From NCBI RefSeq assembly GCF_000772085.1, contig NZ_CP009755.1, positions 1,984,001 to 2,048,000 on the forward strand: 64,000 nt of DNA. Direction: 5' to 3'. A program made the translations under genes and the position numbers. The DNA comes from Curtobacterium sp. MR_MD2014. Lineage in GTDB: Bacteria; Actinomycetota; Actinomycetes; Actinomycetales; Microbacteriaceae. Shown here in pieces: positions 7,889 to 16,847 of the stretch. The notes below the pieces were generated by a model, which was not told the DNA's origin, did not search any database, and saw only the letters and a list, made by a program, of their open reading frames with translations. How positions within the stretch are numbered: the first letter of the stretch is position 1; each line of letters starts with the position of its first letter.

Positions 7889-8833
7889 GTGCACGAACCC
7901 GACGACGAATTCTCGGACCTGGCCGCGCTGGCGGCTGCGAGCGGCGTGACGGAGCCGCTCCGCGCCTCCCGGCAGGTGGTCCGGACCGACGACGGACGCG
8001 AGACCGCGGCGATCCGCTGGGACACGGCGGACGGCCGGGAGGCACGGATCACCTACCTGCACGGGCTCGGCATCGACGCGCACAGCTTCGACCAGACCGC
8101 GATCGCGGTCGGGCAACCGGCGGTCGCCCTCGACCTGCCCGGGCACGGCCGGTCGTCCTGGCGGGACGACGCCGACTACGGCGCGAGCGCGACGGCTCCG
8201 CAGGTGCTGGCCGCGCTCGACGCCCTCGGGGTCCCGCCGGGCGTGGTCGTCGGTCACTCGCTCGGTGCCATCCTCGCCGCCCGCCTGGCCGCGACCTCAC
8301 CCGAGCGCGTCACCGGCCTGGTGCTCGTGGACATGTCCCCGGACTTCGCGCAGCGCGCCGTCGACCGCATCGCCCGGGCGCTGGAGGACGAGACGCCGTT
8401 CGCATCGCTCGACGAGGTCGTCGACCGCGCCGTCGAGGCCCGCGTCGGGGACGACCGCGCGGTGCTCCTCCGCGAGGCCCGGCACACCACCCGGCTCGGC
8501 GAGGACGGCCGGCTCGTCCGCCGGCACCACTTCCCCCACCTGCCCTCGGGCCGGACGGCGTCGGTGGGGCGGTTCGCCGACGCGTGGCCCGACCTCGAGG
8601 CCCTCGCCGTGCCGGTGCTGCTCGTCCGGGGTGACCGCGGGTACGTCTCGCCGAAGCTGCACGCCGGCTTCACCGAGCGGCTCCCGGACGCCGAGGTCGT
8701 GACGGTGACGGCACGGCACGCGGTGCAGAACCAGGCCCCCCTCGAACTGGCGTCGGCGATCCGGGCATGGGGAGCACGGCACCGGTTGTTGCACGAGGTC
8801 CAACAACCGTCATCCGGCCCCGAACGCCGGTAA
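7889..8833 (+). CDS. Alpha/beta hydrolase
   Basis: 314 aa from the GTG at 7889. The oxyanion region is YLHGLGIDAHSF and the nucleophile elbow is VVGHSLGA with Ser124. The acid is likely in LLVRGDRGYVS and the His in VTVTARHAVQNQAPL, so a full Ser-Asp-His triad is present. Substrate cannot be told. It diverges from the siderophore operon across about 60 bp that contain the iron box, so iron control is conceivable but unproven. Confidence 0.85.
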   Translation: MHEPDDEFSDLAALAAASGVTEPLRASRQVVRTDDGRETAAIRWDTADGREARITYLHGLGIDAHSFDQTAIAVGQPAVALDLPGHGRSSWRDDADYGASATAPQVLAALDALGVPPGVVVGHSLGAILAARLAATSPERVTGLVLVDMSPDFAQRAVDRIARALEDETPFASLDEVVDRAVEARVGDDRAVLLREARHTTRLGEDGRLVRRHHFPHLPSGRTASVGRFADAWPDLEALAVPVLLVRGDRGYVSPKLHAGFTERLPDAEVVTVTARHAVQNQAPLELASAIRAWGARHRLLHEVQQPSSGPERR

Positions 8834-8893
8834 CCTCGTGCGAGCGCGCCGCGACGACCGTCGCCCCACGCGCCCGGAAGGAACCCACAACCC

Positions 8894-10414
8894 ATGAGTC
8901 CGCTCCTCCCCCGCCGCGGTGGCCGTGCAGCACGCGTCGCCCTGGCCGCCACCGCGGTCGCCGTCGCCTCGGCCCTGACGCTCACCGCCTGCTCGGGCTC
9001 CGACAGCAGCAGCGGTGGCGACGACGCCACCGTGCGCGTCGGCCTCGTGCTCGAGCCCACGAGCCTCGACATCCGCACGCAGTCCGGTGCCGCGCTCGAC
9101 CAGGTGCTCATCGACAACGTGTACCAGGGCCTGGTGGGCCGGACGGCGGACGGGGAGATCCGCGACGTGCTTGCGTCGAAGCACGAGGTCTCGTCGGACG
9201 GGAAGACGTACACGTTCACCCTCCGCGACGGCACGACCTTCCAGGACGGCAAGCCCGTCACCGCCGCCGACGTGGTCTGGTCGCTGCAGCAGGCGAAGGA
9301 CAACTCGTCGTACGTGGACTCCGCCAAGCTGGCGGGCGTCTCGTCGATCAGCTCCCCGTCGGACGGGGTCGTCGAGCTGCAGCTCGAGGCGCCGGACTCC
9401 GATCTGCTCTTCAACCTGACCGGCCGCGCCGGACTCGTGCTCGAGCAGGCCGCGACGAACGACCTCTCCGACAGCGCCAACGGCACCGGACCGTACGAGG
9501 TGTCGGCGTGGAAGCAGGGCGACTCGCTCACCTTCAGCCGAAACGACGACTACTGGGGCACCGAGCCGAAGGTCGCGAAGATCGTGTTCCGGTACATCAC
9601 CGACCCGTCGACCGCCGTCAACGCGATGGCCAACGGCGACCTCGACGTGCTGAACCCCGTCGACGGCACCCTGCAGGGCCAGCTGCAGGGCAACCCGGAC
9701 ATCGAGCTGCACCGCGGGAAGACGACCGACAAGTACACGCTCGCCTTCAACGACGCCCAGGCGCCCTTCACCGACGAGCGGGTGCGCCGGGCGATCCGGC
9801 AGGCGATCGACCCGAAGGCGCTCATCAAGGCCATCGGCGGCACGGGCGTCGAGCAGGGCGGACCGATCCCCGAGCTCGACCCCGGGTACGAGGACCTGAC
9901 CGACATCGACGCGTACGACCCCGACAACGCGAAGAAGCTGCTGGCCGAGGCGGGGAAGACCGACCTGGACCTGACCCTCACCTACGCCAACGTCTACCCG
10001 GCGACGATCGGTGACGTGCTGAAGTCGCAGCTCGCCGACGTGGGCATCACCCTGAAGGTGGAGCGGGTCGACTTCGCGACGTGGCTCGACCAGGTCTTCA
10101 CGAAGAAGGACTTCCAGCTCTCGGTGGTCGACCACGTCGAGGCCCGCGACTTCGGCAACTGGGCGAACCCGGACTACTACTTCGGGTACGACAACCGCGA
10201 GGTGCAGCGGCTCTACGCGGAGTCGATCGCCGCGACCTCGCAGACCGAGAAGGAACAGGCGCTCCGCAAGGCTGCGCGCATCGTCAGCGAGGACGCCGCC
10301 GGCGAGTGGCTGTACACCGCGACGGAGATCACGGCCGTGCGCAAGGGCGTGACCGGGTTCCCGGTCGACGGCGGCAACTCGCGACTCGACCTGGCCGGAC
10401 TGGCCGTCCGGTGA
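8894..10414 (+). CDS. ABC transporter substrate-binding lipoprotein, family 5 (peptide/nickel/opine type)
   Basis: 506 aa. The lipobox LTAC ends at Cys33 after a hydrophobic signal. SBP_bac_5 motifs follow: YQGLVGR, VSSDGKTYTFTLRDGTTFQDGKPVTAADV, and a C-terminal DTAKKLL-like DPDNAKKLLAEAG. GGAAGGA lies about ten bases before the ATG. It would sit outside the membrane and deliver its ligand to the two permeases downstream. Family 5 proteins bind di/oligopeptides, nickel chelates, opines or glycosides. The ligand here cannot be read from sequence. Confidence 0.9.
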   Translation: MSPLLPRRGGRAARVALAATAVAVASALTLTACSGSDSSSGGDDATVRVGLVLEPTSLDIRTQSGAALDQVLIDNVYQGLVGRTADGEIRDVLASKHEVSSDGKTYTFTLRDGTTFQDGKPVTAADVVWSLQQAKDNSSYVDSAKLAGVSSISSPSDGVVELQLEAPDSDLLFNLTGRAGLVLEQAATNDLSDSANGTGPYEVSAWKQGDSLTFSRNDDYWGTEPKVAKIVFRYITDPSTAVNAMANGDLDVLNPVDGTLQGQLQGNPDIELHRGKTTDKYTLAFNDAQAPFTDERVRRAIRQAIDPKALIKAIGGTGVEQGGPIPELDPGYEDLTDIDAYDPDNAKKLLAEAGKTDLDLTLTYANVYPATIGDVLKSQLADVGITLKVERVDFATWLDQVFTKKDFQLSVVDHVEARDFGNWANPDYYFGYDNREVQRLYAESIAATSQTEKEQALRKAARIVSEDAAGEWLYTATEITAVRKGVTGFPVDGGNSRLDLAGLAVR

Positions 10415-10516
10415 CCACTGCCCTGCCGGTCGCCGGGCGCAGGTCCGGCGACACGGTCCGGCCGGTCGCCGGGCGCCCGTCCGGCGCTGCGCTCCGGGCT
10501 CGCGCCGCCGCCCCCG

Positions 10517-10522
10517 TAGCAT
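10517..10522 (+). promoter_or_regulatory. -10 element before permease gene
   Basis: TAGCAT lies seven bases before the GTG at 10530, suggesting an internal leaderless promoter for the permease-ATPase genes independent of the binding-protein gene. The 115-bp gap also holds two copies of GCCGGTCGCCGGGCGC (about 10427 and 10461). Confidence 0.45.
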
Positions 10523-10529
10523 CGGACGC

Positions 10530-11483
10530 GTGACCCGGTTCCTCGTCGGGCGACTGCTGCTGCTCGTCGTCGGCCTGCTCGTGGCGAGCATCATCGTGTT
10601 CGCCACGCTGCGCGTGCTGCCCGGCGACGTCGCGCAGATCGTCGCCGGCACCCAGTCGACGCCGGCCCAGGTCGAGCAGCTCCGGCAGCAGCTCGGCCTC
10701 GACCGGCCGGTCGTCGTGCAGTACCTCGACTGGATCGGCGGTGTGCTCCGCGGTGACCTCGGCCGGTCGCTCGTGACGAACGGCGCCGTCGGTCCGGAGA
10801 TCGCGCAGAAGCTCGCCGTCACGCTGCCGCTCGCGGGGATGTCGCTGGTGGCCGCCCTCGTGCTCGGCGTCCCGCTCGGGGTGCTCGCCGCGGTGCTGCG
10901 CCGTCGGGCCGGCGGTGCGGTGATCGGCTTCGTCGCACAGGCGGTCGCGGCGGTCCCCGTGGTCTGGGCCGGCATGCTCCTCATCGCGCTGTTCGCCGTC
11001 ACGCTGCACTGGCTGCCGACGCAGGGCTTCCCGCTCGACGGGTGGGACGAACCCGGTCGTGCGTTCTCGTCGCTCGTGCTCCCCGCGCTCACCATCGGCG
11101 CCGTCGAGGGTGCCGTGATCCTGCGGTTCACCCGCTCCGCCACGCTCACGGTCCTGGACGCCGACCACGTCCGGACCGCGGCGGCGATCGGCCTGACCCG
11201 GACGCGGGCGCTCCTGCGGCACGGCCTGCCGTCGGTGGCGCTCACCGTGCTGGCCGTCCTCGGCGTGCAGATCGCCGGCCTGCTGGTGGGGGCCGTCGTC
11301 GTCGAGCAGCTCTTCTCGCTCCCGGGGGTCGGACGGATGCTCGTGACCGACGTCGGGCGACGCGACGTCACGAAGGTGCAGTCGGAGCTCCTCGTGCTCA
11401 CGAGCCTGGTGCTGGTCGTCGGCTTCGCGGTCGACGTCGTGCACCGTGCGCTCGACCCCCGGCAGCGGGAGGTGGGCGAGTGA
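10530..11483 (+). CDS. ABC transporter permease (DppB type)
   Basis: 317 aa, about six membrane helices, beginning MTRFLVGRLLLLVVGLLVAS. It shows the DppB/NikB pattern of an N-terminal helix, a PGD segment (RVLPGDVAQI), QLGLDRPVVVQY, and the EAA-loop-like TAAAIGLTRTRALLRHGLP that contacts the ATPases. Its stop overlaps the next start as GTGA, so the two permeases are coupled. Confidence 0.9.
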   Translation: MTRFLVGRLLLLVVGLLVASIIVFATLRVLPGDVAQIVAGTQSTPAQVEQLRQQLGLDRPVVVQYLDWIGGVLRGDLGRSLVTNGAVGPEIAQKLAVTLPLAGMSLVAALVLGVPLGVLAAVLRRRAGGAVIGFVAQAVAAVPVVWAGMLLIALFAVTLHWLPTQGFPLDGWDEPGRAFSSLVLPALTIGAVEGAVILRFTRSATLTVLDADHVRTAAAIGLTRTRALLRHGLPSVALTVLAVLGVQIAGLLVGAVVVEQLFSLPGVGRMLVTDVGRRDVTKVQSELLVLTSLVLVVGFAVDVVHRALDPRQREVGE

Positions 11484-12460
11484 TCCGCCGTCTCCTCGCC
11501 CGACCCACGGGGTGCTTCGCCGTCGTCGTGCTGACGCTCCTCGTCGTGCTCGCCGCGGTGTCCCTCGTGTGGACGCCCCAGGACCCGTTCCGCGCCGACC
11601 CCTTCCAGCAGTGGGCAGCACCGAGCCCCGCGCACTGGTTCGGCACCGACGCCGCAGGGCGGGACATCGCGAGCTACCTGCTCGCCGGTGCCCGGACGAC
11701 CGTGCTCGTCGCGATCGGCTCCGGCGTCGTCGCGAGCCTGGTCGGCATCGTCCTGACGGCGATCGGCTCGCTGACCACGAGGTGGGTCCGCGAGGGCACC
11801 GCCGTCCTCCTCGACATCCTCGTCGCGTTCCCCACGCTGCTGACCGCCATGCTCCTGACGGCGGTGTTCGGCGGGTCGCTCGGCGTCGTGGTGGTGAGCG
11901 TCGGGCTGTCGTTCGGCGTGACGATCGCCCGCGTCGCGCGTGGTGAGATCCGCCGCATCGCCCGGAGCGACTACGTCGTCGCCGCACGGGCCTCCGGCGT
12001 CGGGCCCCTCGGCGTGCTCACCCGCCACCTGGTGCCGAACGCAGCGCCGCTGTTCACCGTGCAGCTCTCGCTCGCGATGGCGACGGCGGTCCTCGCCGAG
12101 GCCGGCCTCTCCTACCTCGGCTACGGCGCGGGGTCGGACACGGCGTCGTGGGGCAACCTGCTCGCCGACCTGCAGACGTACATCGGCGTGCACCCGTGGA
12201 GCGCGACCTGGCCGGGCGCCGCGATCGCCCTCGTCGTCGCCGCGCTCTCGCTGCTCGGTGACGCGGTGCGCGACGCGACCGACCCGCGCCTGACCACCGG
12301 CGACCGAGCGGTCACGGGCTCGCCGACTGCAACGGGCACCCCGGCCGGCGACGACCCGGCCCCCGGCGAGCCGACCGACGACGACCCGGCCACCGGCGCC
12401 CCGGGCGCAGACCGACGCGCACCGGGCGGCACCACGACGACCCCGGGGGTGACGGCGTGA
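11480..12460 (+). CDS. ABC transporter permease (DppC type)
   Basis: 326 aa from a GTG overlapping the previous stop. It has the DppC hallmarks: HWFGTDAAGRDI after the first helix, and an EAA loop at VVAARASGVGPLGVLTRHLVPN. About six helices end near residue 275, followed by a roughly 50-residue Gly/Thr/Asp/Pro-rich hydrophilic tail that is unusual for DppC. The stop overlaps the next GTG. Confidence 0.9.
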   Translation: MIRRLLARPTGCFAVVVLTLLVVLAAVSLVWTPQDPFRADPFQQWAAPSPAHWFGTDAAGRDIASYLLAGARTTVLVAIGSGVVASLVGIVLTAIGSLTTRWVREGTAVLLDILVAFPTLLTAMLLTAVFGGSLGVVVVSVGLSFGVTIARVARGEIRRIARSDYVVAARASGVGPLGVLTRHLVPNAAPLFTVQLSLAMATAVLAEAGLSYLGYGAGSDTASWGNLLADLQTYIGVHPWSATWPGAAIALVVAALSLLGDAVRDATDPRLTTGDRAVTGSPTATGTPAGDDPAPGEPTDDDPATGAPGADRRAPGGTTTTPGVTA

Positions 12461-13269
12461 GCGACCACCCGACCGGACGCGACGGTCTCGAGGTGACCGG
12501 ACTGACGGTCCGCATCGCGGGGCGGACGGTGCTCGACGACGTGACGTTCACCGTGCCTCCCGGCCGACGCGTCGGCGTGATCGGCGCGTCCGGATCCGGC
12601 AAGTCGATGACCTCGCTCGCCCTGATGGGCCTCCAACCGACGGGGGCCGAGGTGACCGGGAGCATCCGCCTCGACGGCACCGAGCTCGTGGGGATGCGTG
12701 ATCGGGACCTTGCGCGCCACCGCGGATCCGGCATCGGCATGGTGTTCCAGGAGCCCGCGACCGCCCTGGACCCGCTCCGCCGGGTCGGTGCGCAGGTGGC
12801 GGAACCGCTCCGACTGCACCGCGGGCTGGACCGCCGTGCGGCCGCCACCGCCGCGGTCGCACTCGCCGACGCCGTCGGACTGCCCGACCCCGCCGCGCTG
12901 CTCCGCCAGTACCCGCACCAGCTGTCCGGTGGGCAGCGGCAGCGCATCTGCATCGCGATGGCGATGGCCGGCTCCCCCGCCTACCTCGTCGCCGACGAGC
13001 CGACGACCGCGCTCGACGTCACCACCGAGGCCCGGATCCTCGAGCTCTTCGAGCGGCTCTCGACCGAGCGTGGGACCGGCATGCTCTTCGTGACGCACGA
13101 CCTCGCGGTGCTCGCCCGCATCGCCGACACCGCCGTCGTCCTCGATCACGGCCGCGTGGTCGAGCAGGCATCGGTGCGGTCGCTGCTCGACGCCCCGCAG
13201 CACCCGGCGACGGCGGCCCTCGTCGACGCCGCCCGCGCCACCGCCCGCCGCACCGGAGGCCCCGCATGA
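12457..13269 (+). CDS. ABC transporter ATP-binding protein (DppD type)
   Basis: 270 aa. Walker A GASGSGKS, Q-loop VFQEPATALDPL (the oligopeptide-ATPase form), signature LSGGQRQR, Walker B YLVADEPTTALD, switch FVTHDLA. GTG start coupled to the permease. It probably forms a heterodimer with the next ATPase to power the importer. Confidence 0.92.
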   Translation: MSDHPTGRDGLEVTGLTVRIAGRTVLDDVTFTVPPGRRVGVIGASGSGKSMTSLALMGLQPTGAEVTGSIRLDGTELVGMRDRDLARHRGSGIGMVFQEPATALDPLRRVGAQVAEPLRLHRGLDRRAAATAAVALADAVGLPDPAALLRQYPHQLSGGQRQRICIAMAMAGSPAYLVADEPTTALDVTTEARILELFERLSTERGTGMLFVTHDLAVLARIADTAVVLDHGRVVEQASVRSLLDAPQHPATAALVDAARATARRTGGPA

Positions 13270-14048
13270 CCGACGCGCTGCACGCCAGCGGCCTCCACCG
13301 CACGTACCGCCTGCCACGCCGTGGCCCCTTCGAACCCGGGCCGGTGCGGACCGCCGTCGACGGGGTCGACCTGACGGTCGCCTCCGGGGCGCGGCTCGGC
13401 ATCGTCGGTGAGTCCGGTTCCGGCAAGTCGACGCTGGTGCGGCTGCTCGCCGGCCTGGAGGCACCCACCGCGGGCTCCGTGACGGCCGGCGGTCGTCCCG
13501 TGGTCGCGTCGGCCTCCGCGGCCGCGATGCGCTGGTTCCGTCGCGAGACCGGGGTGGTGTTCCAGGACCCGTACGCGTCCCTCGACCCGCGGATGCGCGT
13601 CGGCGCGATCGTCGCCGAGCCGCTCCGTGCGCTGCAGCTACCGGGTGACCACCGCGCGCTCGTGGCCTCGGTCCTGGAGCGCGTCGACCTGCCCGCCGAC
13701 GCCGCCGACCGGTACCCGCACGAGTTCTCCGGCGGGCAGCGGCAGCGCATCGCGATCGCCCGTGCGGTGGTGCACTCCCCGCGGATCCTGCTCGGGGACG
13801 AGCCGATGAGCGCCCTCGACGTGGTCGTCCGCGCCCGGGTGATCGACCTGTTCCGCTCGCTCGCCGACGACCTCGGGCTGACGCTCGTGCTCGTGTCGCA
13901 CGACATCGGCGTGGTGCAGCGGCTGTGCGACACCGTGGCGGTGCTCTCCGAGGGGCGGATCGTGGAGCAGGGGCCGGTGTCGCTGCTCGACGACCCGCGG
14001 CACCCGGTGACGCGGGCACTGGTGGCCGCGGCGCCGACGCTGCCGTAG
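13266..14048 (+). CDS. ABC transporter ATP-binding protein (DppF type)
   Basis: 260 aa. Walker A GESGSGKST, Q-loop VVFQDPYASLDPRM, signature FSGGQRQR, Walker B ILLGDEPMSALD, switch VSHDIG. The ATG overlaps the preceding stop by four bases. It is the last gene of the five-gene importer. Walker B has Met-Ser after Asp-Glu-Pro, which is common in DppF proteins. Confidence 0.92.
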   Translation: MTDALHASGLHRTYRLPRRGPFEPGPVRTAVDGVDLTVASGARLGIVGESGSGKSTLVRLLAGLEAPTAGSVTAGGRPVVASASAAAMRWFRRETGVVFQDPYASLDPRMRVGAIVAEPLRALQLPGDHRALVASVLERVDLPADAADRYPHEFSGGQRQRIAIARAVVHSPRILLGDEPMSALDVVVRARVIDLFRSLADDLGLTLVLVSHDIGVVQRLCDTVAVLSEGRIVEQGPVSLLDDPRHPVTRALVAAAPTLP

Positions 14049-14360
14049 GGGCGCGGCGGTGGTCGGGGGTCGGCGTCGTCGGCGGTCATCGTCGGCGGTC
14101 GGCGTCGGTGGGGGTCGGTCGGCGGGCGTCGCGCGGGCGGAGTGGGCGATGCGACACTTCCGCTGTCGTACGACGACCACGGTGTCGCTCGGCCCGACAG
14201 CCGCGACCGGGCTCCGGTCAGGACGACAGATGCGCTGTCGTACGACGACCACGATGTCGCGCCATCCTCCCGAGCCGCGACATCGCACGCGTCGATCGAC
14301 GTGCGCATCGTCGCAGTCGCGACGCGCCGACGCCGGTGCCCGGCCTGCGTCAGCCCGGCG
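14049..14360. repeat. Repeat-rich gap between convergent genes
   Basis: This 312-bp gap has no gene. Positions 14058-14128 are low-complexity GTCGGCG repeats. A 28-base segment occurs twice with one mismatch (14161-14188 and 14233-14260); each copy contains the palindrome GTCGTACGAC. GCGACAC (14151) pairs with GTGTCGC (14182), and GATGTCGC (14253) with GCGACATC (14277). The arrangement could fold into one or more terminator-like hairpins. Confidence 0.6.
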
Positions 14361-15800
14361 TCACCACGTCGCCGGGTGCCGCCGCTGCCACCGCAGCCGT
14401 CGCTCGAGCTGCGCCCCGATCGCGAGCAGCACGCGCTCCCCGCCCGGGCGTCCGATGAGCTGCACACCCATCGGCAGGCCCGCCCCGTCCGGGTGGTCGT
14501 CGTCCGTCACCCCGACCGGCAGCGTGATCGCGGGCAGCCCCGACACGTTCGCCATCGAGGTCCAGGGCGAGTAGGCGCACTGCCGCCGGAAGTCCTCCTC
14601 GGGGTCGTCCCCGTACCAGCCGAGCGGCCGCGGGGTCAGCGCCAGCGTCGGGGTGAGCACGGCGTCGTACGGCGCGAACGTCCGGATGAGCCCGGCCGAG
14701 AAGGCGTCGAGCGTCGTCATCGCGTCGAGCACCTGCGTCGCGGTCAGCGCACGTCCGCGCTCCACCAGCCACGACACCAGCGGGGTGAGCGCGGACAGGT
14801 CGATGCCGGGCACGCGGGGCAGCCCCGCAGCGCCGGATTCCCACGCCACCCGGAACGCGTCGGCGTACGGCAGCCGGGGCATCGCGACGTCCTCGACCCC
14901 GTGCCCGACCTCGCCGAGCACCCGCACGGCGGTGTCGACCGCTGCCCGGGCGGCAGGGTCGACCACGACGTCGACGGTGTCGTCCCACGGCGAACCGTCG
15001 AGCACGCCGACCACGAACCGCCCCTCGCCGCGCACCGCAGCGGCGGTGAAGGGCCCGTCCCCGACGTCGGGCGTAACCAGCGCGTACGGCGAGGGCTCGG
15101 GCAGCCCGGTCGGTGCGACCAGGGCGTCGAGGAGCATCCCGGCGTCGGCGACGTTCCGCGTGATCGGCCCGGCGACGCTCAGCCCGCCGAGGCCGGACCG
15201 ACCGGGCATCGACGGGACCCGGCCGCGGCTCGGCTTCAGTCCGACGAGACCGGTCGCTGCGGCGGGGATGCGCACCGATCCCCCGCCGTCCGTCCCCACG
15301 GCCGCGGGCACGAGTCCGGCGGCGACGGCCACGGCGGTGCCGCTCGACGATCCTCCGGGCGCCCGCGTGGTGTCGTACGGGTTCCGGGTGGTACCGATGC
15401 GGGTCTCCGACGACGACGACATGCCGAACTCCGGCGAGGTCGTCTTGCCGAGGCTCACCGTCCCCGCTGCGGCGAGCGCCGCCACCAGGGGGTGGTCGGC
15501 GGTCGCGGGTGTCACCGGCAGCGCGGCGGAGCCGTGCCGGGTGGGCACACCGGCGCGGTCGTACAGGTCCTTGTCGGCGGTGGGCAGGCCCCAGAGCGGC
15601 CGGGAGGTCGGGAGGAGCGTCCCCAGTCGCGCCGCGTGCTCGCGTGCGCTGTCGGCGGTGACGGCGACGAACGCCCCGAGGGACGGGTCGAGCCGCTCGA
15701 TGCGGGCGAGGTAGTGCTCGGTCACCTCGAGCGCGGTCGCGTCCCCCCGACGGATCCAGTCCCAGAGTTCCTGCGCCGAGAGGTGGTGGAGTTCGAACAC
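14361..15800 (-). CDS. Amidase (amidase signature family)
   Basis: 479 aa from the GTG at 15800. The Ser-cisSer-Lys triad is visible: Lys in LPTADKDLYD, and the signature GGSSSGTAVAVAAG followed by GTDGGGSVRIPAA, which holds the cis-Ser and nucleophile Ser. The start is supported by TAGGCT eight bases upstream. It hydrolyses an amide of unknown identity; GatA is unlikely without gatB/gatC nearby. It lies downstream of and in the same direction as the NmrA-type gene. Confidence 0.88.
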   Translation of the reverse strand: MFELHHLSAQELWDWIRRGDATALEVTEHYLARIERLDPSLGAFVAVTADSAREHAARLGTLLPTSRPLWGLPTADKDLYDRAGVPTRHGSAALPVTPATADHPLVAALAAAGTVSLGKTTSPEFGMSSSSETRIGTTRNPYDTTRAPGGSSSGTAVAVAAGLVPAAVGTDGGGSVRIPAAATGLVGLKPSRGRVPSMPGRSGLGGLSVAGPITRNVADAGMLLDALVAPTGLPEPSPYALVTPDVGDGPFTAAAVRGEGRFVVGVLDGSPWDDTVDVVVDPAARAAVDTAVRVLGEVGHGVEDVAMPRLPYADAFRVAWESGAAGLPRVPGIDLSALTPLVSWLVERGRALTATQVLDAMTTLDAFSAGLIRTFAPYDAVLTPTLALTPRPLGWYGDDPEEDFRRQCAYSPWTSMANVSGLPAITLPVGVTDDDHPDGAGLPMGVQLIGRPGGERVLLAIGAQLERRLRWQRRHPATW

Positions 15801-15808
15801 GGTCCCCG

Positions 15809-15814
15809 AGCCTA
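15809..15814 (-). promoter_or_regulatory. -10 element, leaderless start of amidase
   Basis: TAGGCT on the minus strand lies eight bases before the GTG at 15800. Its first three bases are the stop codon of the upstream NmrA-type gene, so the promoter is embedded in that gene's end. Confidence 0.5.
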
Positions 15815-16726
15815 GGCCTGCAGGTGCACGGCGAGCACGTCCCGCACCGTCGTCCAGTCGTGCGGCCCGTAGCGGTCGTTCGCGACGTGGTGGAGCTCGG
15901 CCTCGCCGCTGAACATGCTGACGAAGTACTGCATCCCCTGCCAGGCGGGGAACGGCTCCGCGTCGTCGGCCCGCGAGAGCCGTCGTCCGACGCGTGCCAT
16001 CGCGGAGAGCGTCCCGGAGGTCCCGGCCCACTGCGTGCGGAACCGGGTGCCGGTGAGCCGCGAGAGGGTGTCGGCGACGCGCCGGGCGGTGACCCGGTCG
16101 CCGGCGACCTCGACGACCCGCGGTGCGTCGGGGTCGAGGGCGACGCGCGCGGTGACCCAGGCGGTGTCGTCCTTCGTGGTGAAGTCGAGCACCTGGTCCG
16201 GGGACGACCAGTACAGGACGGTGCGACGGTCGAACAGGATCATCGGGGCCTGTCCGGAGAGCATGTCGGTGAACGCGCCGTTCAGCACGGAGGTCGCCCG
16301 GATCGGTGCGGCGTCCAGTGTCGCGGCGAACTCGCGGCGCAGCTCGAAGTTCCGGTTCGTCCCGGGGGTGATCGCGCGGTAGTCGGCCGAGTAGTCCGAC
16401 GGGACGAACCGCGGGACGCCGGCGTCGACCGCCGCGGCGAGCAGCGCGGTCTGTGCGTCGACGACCACGGAGCGGGTGCCGCTCACCGCCGAGACGACGA
16501 CGTCGACCCCGGCGAGCGCCGTCACGAGTCCGTCGTGGTCGTCGTAGGCGGCGCTGACGACGGAGACACGGTCGGACCGTGCGGTGAGCCGGTCGGCCGC
16601 GGGCCCGGTGGCGGAGCGGCTCAGTGCTCGGATCCGGACGTCGGGGTCGGCCGCGAGGAGCGCGTCGACGATGCGGGAACCGAGGTCCCCGGTGGCGCCG
16701 GCGACGAGGACGGTGGTGCTGGTCAT
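15812..16726 (-). CDS. NmrA-like NAD(P)-binding reductase
   Basis: 304 aa atypical short-chain dehydrogenase. It begins MTSTTVLVAGATGDLGSRI, the GATGxxGxxI nucleotide site of the NmrA/isoflavone-reductase group. FVPSDYSADYRAI is the region used for substrate binding in aromatic-alcohol or quinone reductases. No YxxxK motif in the classical position is seen, as expected for this group. Product and substrate are unknown. It is divergent from the CPBP gene. Confidence 0.8.
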   Translation of the reverse strand: MTSTTVLVAGATGDLGSRIVDALLAADPDVRIRALSRSATGPAADRLTARSDRVSVVSAAYDDHDGLVTALAGVDVVVSAVSGTRSVVVDAQTALLAAAVDAGVPRFVPSDYSADYRAITPGTNRNFELRREFAATLDAAPIRATSVLNGAFTDMLSGQAPMILFDRRTVLYWSSPDQVLDFTTKDDTAWVTARVALDPDAPRVVEVAGDRVTARRVADTLSRLTGTRFRTQWAGTSGTLSAMARVGRRLSRADDAEPFPAWQGMQYFVSMFSGEAELHHVANDRYGPHDWTTVRDVLAVHLQA

Positions 16727-16733
16727 GCACCCG

Positions 16734-16739
16734 ACGCTA
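16734..16739 (-). promoter_or_regulatory. -10 element, leaderless start of NmrA-type gene
   Basis: TAGCGT on the minus strand lies seven bases before the ATG at 16726. It faces a second TAGCGT for the divergent gene about 100 bp away. Confidence 0.5.
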
Positions 16740-16834
16740 CGCACGGGCGTCCGGCTCCGTCCGCCACCTGCATCCTTCGGTGGAACTCCCGGTGGTGCAT
16801 CCCTCCGCCGGTCGTCCCGACGAACGGTCCTCCC

Positions 16835-16840
16835 TAGCGT
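16835..16840 (+). promoter_or_regulatory. -10 element, leaderless start of CPBP gene
   Basis: TAGCGT lies seven bases before the ATG at 16848; no Shine-Dalgarno is present. Confidence 0.5.
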
Positions 16841-16847
16841 CGGTGTC

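Noticed and set aside
8810..12193. Very long minus-strand open frame (over 1100 codons) opposite the ABC importer
   Set aside because: It is a mirror frame of high-GC coding DNA. The plus strand encodes five clear transporter genes with intact motifs.
12310..12456. Hydrophilic tail of the DppC-type permease as a separate gene
   Set aside because: It is in frame with the permease, has no start signal, and the next GTG overlaps its stop in the usual coupled way.
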